Assembly: GCA_027031185.1 (NCBI GenBank)
Contig: JALVEF010000327.1
Span: forward strand, 1 to 9,680
Source of the DNA: Saprospiraceae bacterium
GTDB taxonomy: Bacteria; Bacteroidota; Bacteroidia; Chitinophagales; Saprospiraceae
Reading direction: 5' to 3'
DNA length: 9,680 nucleotides
In this document: one piece after another, positions 5,851-9,680 of the stretch
How positions within the stretch are numbered: position 1 is the stretch's first letter
Layout of the letters: each line of letters opens with the position of its first letter
The notes under the pieces: generated by a model
What the model was told of the DNA's origin: nothing
The model's input: only the letters and a program-made list of their open reading frames with translations
The model's database searches: none
Translations under genes and position numbers: made by a program

Positions 5851-8814
5851 TCAAAGGTCCATTTTCAGACCAATCGAAATGGTCCGGGGGATGGGCACTT
5901 CATTGAAGTCAAAGCCGCGGACGCCGTTGGTCTGCCCCGGTGTGTTGACTTCCGGATCCCAGCCGGAATAATGGTCAAAAGAGAGCAGATTACGCCCTGC
6001 CACATACACTTTGAGCCGGTCCACGGTACCATGCGGGCGGAAAGTGTAAGACAAGGACAGCTCACGCAACTTGACAAATGAACCGTCTTCGATGAAGCGC
6101 TCCCAGATATTGTAGGCGGCTTTGTTGTAGCCGCGAGGCAGTTCACCGCGGATCTCGGCCGCATCTTTGGGCCCACCGCCGAAAATGGGCCGGGATGATA
6201 CCCGGTCCGTAAAGTTGAAAATATCAAAACCCTGCACGGCGTCAAACTGGAAGGACAGGCCAAAGTCCTTTAACGAGAAGTCGCTGATCAGGCTGCCGGT
6301 CCAGTCCGGATTGGGATCACCGATGATTTTACGCGCATTGGTACCGTTGACCTTGGCCCGCGAAGGCCAGCCGTTTTGGTCGTAGATGATATTGCCCTGG
6401 TCGTCGCGCGCAAAGTAGTAGCCGTTGATGACACCCAGCGGTTCGCCGTTTTTGGCGACAGAAATACCAAAACTCTTGGGGAGCTTGAGAATACCGCCTT
6501 CGATCCCGTCCACACGGTTTTTGACCTTGGAATAGTTGAGTGTCAGTACCCAGCGCAAATCTTTGGTCTGGAAAACGGCTCCTTTGAGGAGTACTTCCAG
6601 GCCCTTATTGGTCATGGTGCCTACATTTTCAAAGCGCGTGGAAAAACCGGTACTCGGGGCCAGGACGCGCTCGAGAAGCAGGTCGCTGATGTTGACTTTG
6701 AAGTAGGTAAATTCCAGACCGAGGCGGTCGCCAAACAGGCCGAGATCCATGCCCACTTCCAGCTCTTTTTGACGCTCCGGCTTCAGGCCCGGATTGCCCA
6801 TGCGCGAACTGGGCTTCAGCCCGGTCTTTCCGCCATACGGCACGGGATTGTAGTTGGCAAATTTTTCATAAGCGCCCAGGGCGGTCAGATTGCCGGCTTC
6901 ACCATAAGAGGCCCGCAACTTGGCGGTGCTGACCACGTCGCCGATGGCATCTTTCCAAAAGCCCTCTTCGGACACCAGATACGAGAGACTGACTTTCGGG
7001 TAAAAGGCCACGCCCTGCTCCTTACCAAACGGCGATGCGGCATCCAAACGTACCGCACCGGTGAGAAACAGCTTGTCGGCATAGCCGAAGCTTTGCTGGA
7101 AGAAAGCACCTTCAATGACCCGTTTGACGGTGGACTCCCCATAGGAGATGATCTCACCGGCTCCGGTGGAGTTGACCACGGGCGACAGGTGATCGGATGT
7201 CTGTGCCACTGTATAGTACTTGTCCTGCTGGAGTGAGAAACCGAGCCAGCTGGTGGACCGGATGCGGTCGGTGATCGCGGTGCGATACTTGACGTTCAGG
7301 TCTTGGTTGAGCAAGAAAGCCGTCTTGAGGGCCGTACGCGCCCAGCCGGTGCGGTTGCCATAGTGGGCGCCGATCGGTAAGAAACCGTGCGCATGATGGG
7401 CATATCTGTCCAGACCGACGGTATATTCGAGCGTCAGCCCACTGACCGGTGTAGCGGTCAGGTTGATATGGCCCATGGCACGGTCAATATCCTGTCCGAA
7501 GTCAAACGTGTTGATGGCTTCGAGCGGATTGGGCACCCATCCCTGCGGGCTGACATAGTTGCCCGATTCGTCCGGCTCGGGATTGTAGTGGTTGTGGTTA
7601 AAGTTCATGCCGGTCAGTACCCCGTAAAATTGGCTGATACCGCCATTGGGTACTTCTTTGCTCCGGGAGGCGATAAAGTTGACACCGAAGCCGGCTTTGA
7701 GCCACTTGGTAATGCTCTGATCCAAGTTGAGTCGCGCAGAATAGCGCCTGAAGTTGGAGTTTTTGATGATGCCTTCGTTTTTCAGGTATGATAAGGATGC
7801 ATAATACTTGGTGGACTTATTGCCGCCACCGACGGAGAGGTTGTTGTTGGTGCCCGTGCCGGTGCGGAAAATATAATCCTGCATCTTGTAGCGCTTGGTA
7901 GGAATCAGGGAGTCATTGGCCGGATTGCCCGGTTCGGCCCAGCGGAAGGGCTCCATATTCTCCTCGATCTCTTTGCGGAGGCTGTTCCAGTTTAAGCTGG
8001 TAGCAAAAGAGATGCGGGGCTTGCCGGTCTTGCCGCGCTTGGTAAAGATCTGCACGACACCGTTAGAGGCCCGCGAGCCGTAAATGGCGGCGGCCGAAGC
8101 CCCCTTGATGACTTCGATGCGTTCGATGTCGTCGGGATTGAGGTCCACCAGGCGGTTTTGAGTGTATCCGCCCAAGTCAATCAACTCGGAGGACGAGTTA
8201 TCAATGACGACACCATCCACGATGTAAAGTGGCTGAGAACTGCCGACAATAGTGGAGTAGCCGCGCAGGGTGACACTGATGCCACCGGCGGGATTGCCGG
8301 AGTTTTGGCTGACCAACGCACCGGGCACCTTGCCGGAAAGTGCCTGATCCACCGCCAGGGCACCGGCTCGTGTCAATTCTTCGGCAGCCACTGTGCTGAT
8401 GGCGTTGCCGTACTGCTTTTTGGTCGTCAGTTCGGAAGTACCCGTCACCACGACTTCATCCAGACCGATGACATCCGGTGCCAGGCTGACATTCACCACG
8501 GTACCCATATCAGCGGGGCGATAGGCTACTTCCTTCGGCACATAACCCAAATAACTGAACCGGAGCACATATTCGTCCCGCGGTTCGCTAAACTCGATGC
8601 GATAATGTCCATCCACATCGGTCGCATCCCCGATGGTGGTGTTTTTCAGTACAACGCTGACCCCGATGAGGGGGTCGCCGGTCATTTCATCGGTGACCAC
8701 ACCTTCGACGGTCACCTGGGCCCGCATCATCCCTGCTGTCATGAACCCAAACGACAGCAGCAAACACAAATGCCGGAGTGCGCGCCCGATTTGGAGCGTA
8801 AGTTTGCTTTTCAT
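5851..8814 (-). CDS. SusC/RagA-family TonB-linked outer-membrane transporter
   Basis: This encodes 987 residues, normal for SusC. Residues 1-32 are a signal peptide (cut before Gln33). Residues about 34-112 form a carboxypeptidase-regulatory-like beta domain (VEGVVTDEMTGDPLIGVSV and DVDGHYRIEF). LDEVVVTGT at 118-126 follows, then the plug (about 127-262) with QPLYIVDGVVID at 194-205 and the hallmark DIERIEVIKGASAAAIYGSRASNG stretch at 229-252, then a 22-strand-type barrel to the end. It imports a ligand captured by SusD across the outer membrane using TonB energy. It is the first gene of the operon with SusD. The last residue is Leu (SIGLKMDL) rather than the aromatic residue most barrel proteins end with, a small oddity. 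The upstream start is preceded by a weak TTG/TAACTTG promoter candidate. The substrate cannot be told. Confidence 0.96.
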   Translation of the reverse strand: MKSKLTLQIGRALRHLCLLLSFGFMTAGMMRAQVTVEGVVTDEMTGDPLIGVSVVLKNTTIGDATDVDGHYRIEFSEPRDEYVLRFSYLGYVPKEVAYRPADMGTVVNVSLAPDVIGLDEVVVTGTSELTTKKQYGNAISTVAAEELTRAGALAVDQALSGKVPGALVSQNSGNPAGGISVTLRGYSTIVGSSQPLYIVDGVVIDNSSSELIDLGGYTQNRLVDLNPDDIERIEVIKGASAAAIYGSRASNGVVQIFTKRGKTGKPRISFATSLNWNSLRKEIEENMEPFRWAEPGNPANDSLIPTKRYKMQDYIFRTGTGTNNNLSVGGGNKSTKYYASLSYLKNEGIIKNSNFRRYSARLNLDQSITKWLKAGFGVNFIASRSKEVPNGGISQFYGVLTGMNFNHNHYNPEPDESGNYVSPQGWVPNPLEAINTFDFGQDIDRAMGHINLTATPVSGLTLEYTVGLDRYAHHAHGFLPIGAHYGNRTGWARTALKTAFLLNQDLNVKYRTAITDRIRSTSWLGFSLQQDKYYTVAQTSDHLSPVVNSTGAGEIISYGESTVKRVIEGAFFQQSFGYADKLFLTGAVRLDAASPFGKEQGVAFYPKVSLSYLVSEEGFWKDAIGDVVSTAKLRASYGEAGNLTALGAYEKFANYNPVPYGGKTGLKPSSRMGNPGLKPERQKELEVGMDLGLFGDRLGLEFTYFKVNISDLLLERVLAPSTGFSTRFENVGTMTNKGLEVLLKGAVFQTKDLRWVLTLNYSKVKNRVDGIEGGILKLPKSFGISVAKNGEPLGVINGYYFARDDQGNIIYDQNGWPSRAKVNGTNARKIIGDPNPDWTGSLISDFSLKDFGLSFQFDAVQGFDIFNFTDRVSSRPIFGGGPKDAAEIRGELPRGYNKAAYNIWERFIEDGSFVKLRELSLSYTFRPHGTVDRLKVYVAGRNLLSFDHYSGWDPEVNTPGQTNGVRGFDFNEVPIPRTISIGLKMDL

Positions 8815-8861
8815 TCCGTGAGATTTAGTGAAAAAATCGCCTTCAAATGACTTTGCCCCGG

Positions 8862-8890
8862 CAAGTTAGAAAAAGGAAGCGAAAAAACAA
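8862..8890 (-). promoter_or_regulatory. Weak candidate promoter for SusC/SusD
   Basis: On the minus strand, TTG (8888-8890) is followed after 19 bases by TAACTTG (8862-8868), which resembles the Bacteroidota -33/-7 pair but lacks one T of the TAnnTTTG element. It would start transcription about 40 bases before the SusC ATG. The TTG touches the foot of the cytochrome terminator hairpin. Spacing fits; the -7 match is imperfect, so this is tentative. Confidence 0.3.
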
Positions 8891-8923
8891 AAGCGAAATC
8901 CGCTCCGGCGGATTTCGCTTTTT
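8882..8923 (-). terminator. Intrinsic terminator downstream of the cytochrome gene
   Basis: A perfect 15-base-pair stem (aaaagcgaaatccgc at 8889-8903 with its complement at 8908-8922) closes a four-base loop. On the minus strand a run of six T follows after one G (plus-strand A run 8882-8887), so it terminates the cytochrome gene whose stop is at 8952. The plus side also ends in TTTTT, so it could work in both directions, but no plus-strand gene reaches it. Confidence 0.9.
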
Positions 8924-8951
8924 CAGGAGTGCACTTTGCAAGCGCGCGGGT

Positions 8952-9419
8952 TTATTTGACGCTCATCATATAGGCTTCCAGGGCTTTTAGTTCATCATCT
9001 TTCATGTCCTTGACGAAGCCGTCCAGATTGGCTTTCATGACTGACACCTGGCCCGGATCGGTGTCCACAATCGGCTTGGACTTCTGCTTGAGAAAGTCCA
9101 CGATGCTGGCGCCTTTGTCCGCATATATTTTGGCGATGTCTTGGATGGAAGGACCCACTAATTTTTTGTCGGGCGCATGGCAAGTGGCGCAAGTCTTGTC
9201 AGTAAAGAGTTTTTTACCTATTGCTACCAGGTCGTCGCCAGCTTGAGTAGTAGCTTCGTCTTGTTTGGTTTCTTCAGCCGGTTGAGCAGGCTGCTCGGTA
9301 GTGGATTGTGTAGTAGTCGTACCGGTGGTGGTCGTTTTGGCGTCGTCGCTATCGCTGCCACAACCCACCCACAAAGTGGCTACGACCAACAAAAACGAGA
9401 AGAAGAGGGTCTTTTTCAT
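8952..9419 (-). CDS. Small c-type cytochrome lipoprotein
   Basis: This encodes 155 residues. A lipoprotein-type signal peptide ends at Cys20 (LWVGC, a slightly unusual lipobox with Trp at -3). Residues about 22-60 are a Thr-, Gln-, Glu- and Ala-rich flexible linker, followed by a class I cytochrome c domain (about 62-155) with the haem-attachment motif CATCH at 77-81 and a GPS loop. The distal haem ligand is probably Met128 (VSVMKAN) or Met139; I cannot decide. The closing helix DELKALEAYM is typical. It would be a membrane-tethered electron carrier facing the periplasm. I chose the ATG at 9419 because it begins the signal peptide; an upstream TTG-started extension to 9479 would add 20 residues that spoil it and would cover the leader. 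It has its own promoter (9487-9517) and terminator, and a close paralogue lies upstream at the window edge. Confidence 0.94.
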   Translation of the reverse strand: MKKTLFFSFLLVVATLWVGCGSDSDDAKTTTTGTTTTQSTTEQPAQPAEETKQDEATTQAGDDLVAIGKKLFTDKTCATCHAPDKKLVGPSIQDIAKIYADKGASIVDFLKQKSKPIVDTDPGQVSVMKANLDGFVKDMKDDELKALEAYMMSVK

Positions 9420-9436
9420 GTGAGATTCCGTTTTGT

Positions 9437-9461
9437 AAGAGCTGGAGGACATCCAGCTCTT
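9437..9461 (-). promoter_or_regulatory. Leader hairpin before the cytochrome gene
   Basis: A perfect 10-base-pair stem (aagagctgga at 9437-9446 with its complement at 9452-9461) closes a five-base loop. It lies between the predicted transcription start (near 9480) and the ATG at 9419, so it should be in the 5' leader, ending 17 bases before the start codon. No T run follows, so it does not look like an attenuator. It could stabilise the message, affect ribosome access, or bind a regulator. Confidence 0.6.
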
Positions 9462-9486
9462 TAGTCCAAAAAATTGCAATTCGGCG

Positions 9487-9517
9487 CAAACATAGTGAAA
9501 GCGTATAACTTAGTCAA
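9487..9517 (-). promoter_or_regulatory. Bacteroidota-type promoter of the cytochrome gene
   Basis: On the minus strand, TTG (9515-9517) is followed after 20 bases by TATGTTTG (9487-9494), a full match to the TAnnTTTG -7 element with the usual -33 TTG spacing. Transcription would begin near 9480, giving a leader of about 60 bases. It sits 17 bases from the terminator of the next cytochrome gene, so the two cytochromes are separate units. Confidence 0.85.
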
Positions 9518-9533
9518 TTCCCTACCCTGTCTC

Positions 9534-9566
9534 AAAAAAAAAGGCGAAGCCCATACGGGCTCCACC
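9534..9566 (-). terminator. Intrinsic terminator of the upstream cytochrome paralogue
   Basis: A 10-base stem with two mismatches (ggcgaagccc at 9543-9552 against gggctccacc at 9557-9566) encloses ATAC. On the minus strand it is followed by nine T (plus-strand A run 9534-9542). It is about 38 bases past the stop of the edge cytochrome gene. Confidence 0.85.
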
Positions 9567-9604
9567 TTACGTCCAAATAGTTGGATATGAAGTGCTCACT
9601 TCAC

Positions 9605-9680
9605 TCACTTAACGCTCATCATATAAGCTTCCAGGGCTTTCAATTCTTCATCTGTCATATCCTTGACAAAACCGTCCAGG
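9605..9680 (-). CDS. C-type cytochrome paralogue, partial (3' end only)
   Basis: Only the last 24 codons and a TGA stop (9605-9607) lie in the window; the gene runs off the right edge. The translation LDGFVKDMTDEELKALEAYM plus MSVK matches the end of the neighbouring cytochrome at 22 of 24 residues (Lys140 to Thr and Asp142 to Glu), with 11 differences in 75 bases. So this is the tail of a very similar class I cytochrome c, presumably also a lipoprotein, in tandem and on the same strand. Its haem motif and signal peptide are outside the window. The conserved tail supports recent duplication followed by drift mostly at silent positions, which suggests both copies are kept functional. It ends with its own terminator. 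Confidence 0.88.
   Translation of the reverse strand, partial: LDGFVKDMTDEELKALEAYMMSVK

Noticed and set aside
5461..6081. Plus-strand open frame across the SusC/SusD junction
   Set aside because: It is antisense to both genes and spans their operon junction; no recognisable protein.
6376..7236. Plus-strand open frame of 286 codons inside SusC
   Set aside because: It is antisense to a well-supported SusC barrel; such long shadow frames are common opposite GC-balanced genes and no family motif is seen.
8158..8850. Plus-strand open frame of 230 codons at the SusC N-terminus
   Set aside because: It is antisense to the SusC plug and regulatory-like domain and shows no domain of its own.
9420..9479. 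Upstream extension of the cytochrome start to a TTG at 9479
   Set aside because: It would bury the lipoprotein signal peptide 20 residues in, and covers the predicted 5' leader and hairpin.
9589..9602. Inverted repeat gaagtg-ct-cacttc next to the edge cytochrome stop
   Set aside because: The two-base loop is too tight for a stable hairpin, there is no T run, and a better terminator lies just downstream; likely chance from repeated tcact.
1..9680. CRISPR array, tRNA/rRNA genes, transposase, integrase, toxin-antitoxin or defence genes
   Set aside because: I looked for regularly spaced repeats, RNA-like hairpin clusters and recognisable protein motifs of these classes and saw none; the only repeats are the short ones listed.

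Overview
The window reads as chromosomal DNA from a member of the Bacteroidota, probably a Saprospiria-like or related lineage. That placement is inferred from several things together: a SusC/SusD outer-membrane pair, a secreted protein with a type IX secretion (T9SS) C-terminal sorting domain, lipoprotein signal peptides, starts without Shine-Dalgarno sequences, and one very good Bacteroidota-type promoter (TTG, 20 bases, TATGTTTG). Genes are dense, most lie on the minus strand, and several ends carry clear hairpin-plus-T-tract terminators. || Layout: 1-157 has no confident gene, but holds a GC-rich inverted repeat and a 14-base tandem repeat. 158-2484 (minus) holds a small NifU-type Fe-S carrier followed by a large DUF255/YyaL-type protein (thioredoxin-like domain plus alpha-barrel domain), probably one transcription unit. 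2631-3632 (plus) is a tight two-gene operon: a phosphoglycolate-phosphatase-like HAD hydrolase and an unrecognised 121-residue protein. 3696-4226 (minus) is a small T9SS-exported protein whose passenger is mostly a 25-residue tandem repeat. 4504-8814 (minus) is a SusC (TonB-dependent transporter) then SusD (lipoprotein) operon with a strong terminator. 8952-9419 (minus) is a c-type cytochrome lipoprotein with its own promoter and a 5'-leader hairpin. From 9605 to the window edge is the 3' end of a close paralogue of that cytochrome, with its own terminator. || Working together: SusC and SusD form an outer-membrane uptake complex for an unknown large nutrient; no degradative enzyme accompanies them here. 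The two cytochromes look like a tandem duplication transcribed as separate units. The NifU-type and DUF255 proteins are both cysteine-motif housekeeping proteins, but a joint function is only suggested by linkage. || I did not find a CRISPR array, toxin-antitoxin or phage-defence system, transposase, integrase or RNA gene. The most unusual items are the repeat-containing T9SS mini-protein, the cytochrome tandem with its leader hairpin, and the unrecognised gene coupled to the HAD hydrolase.
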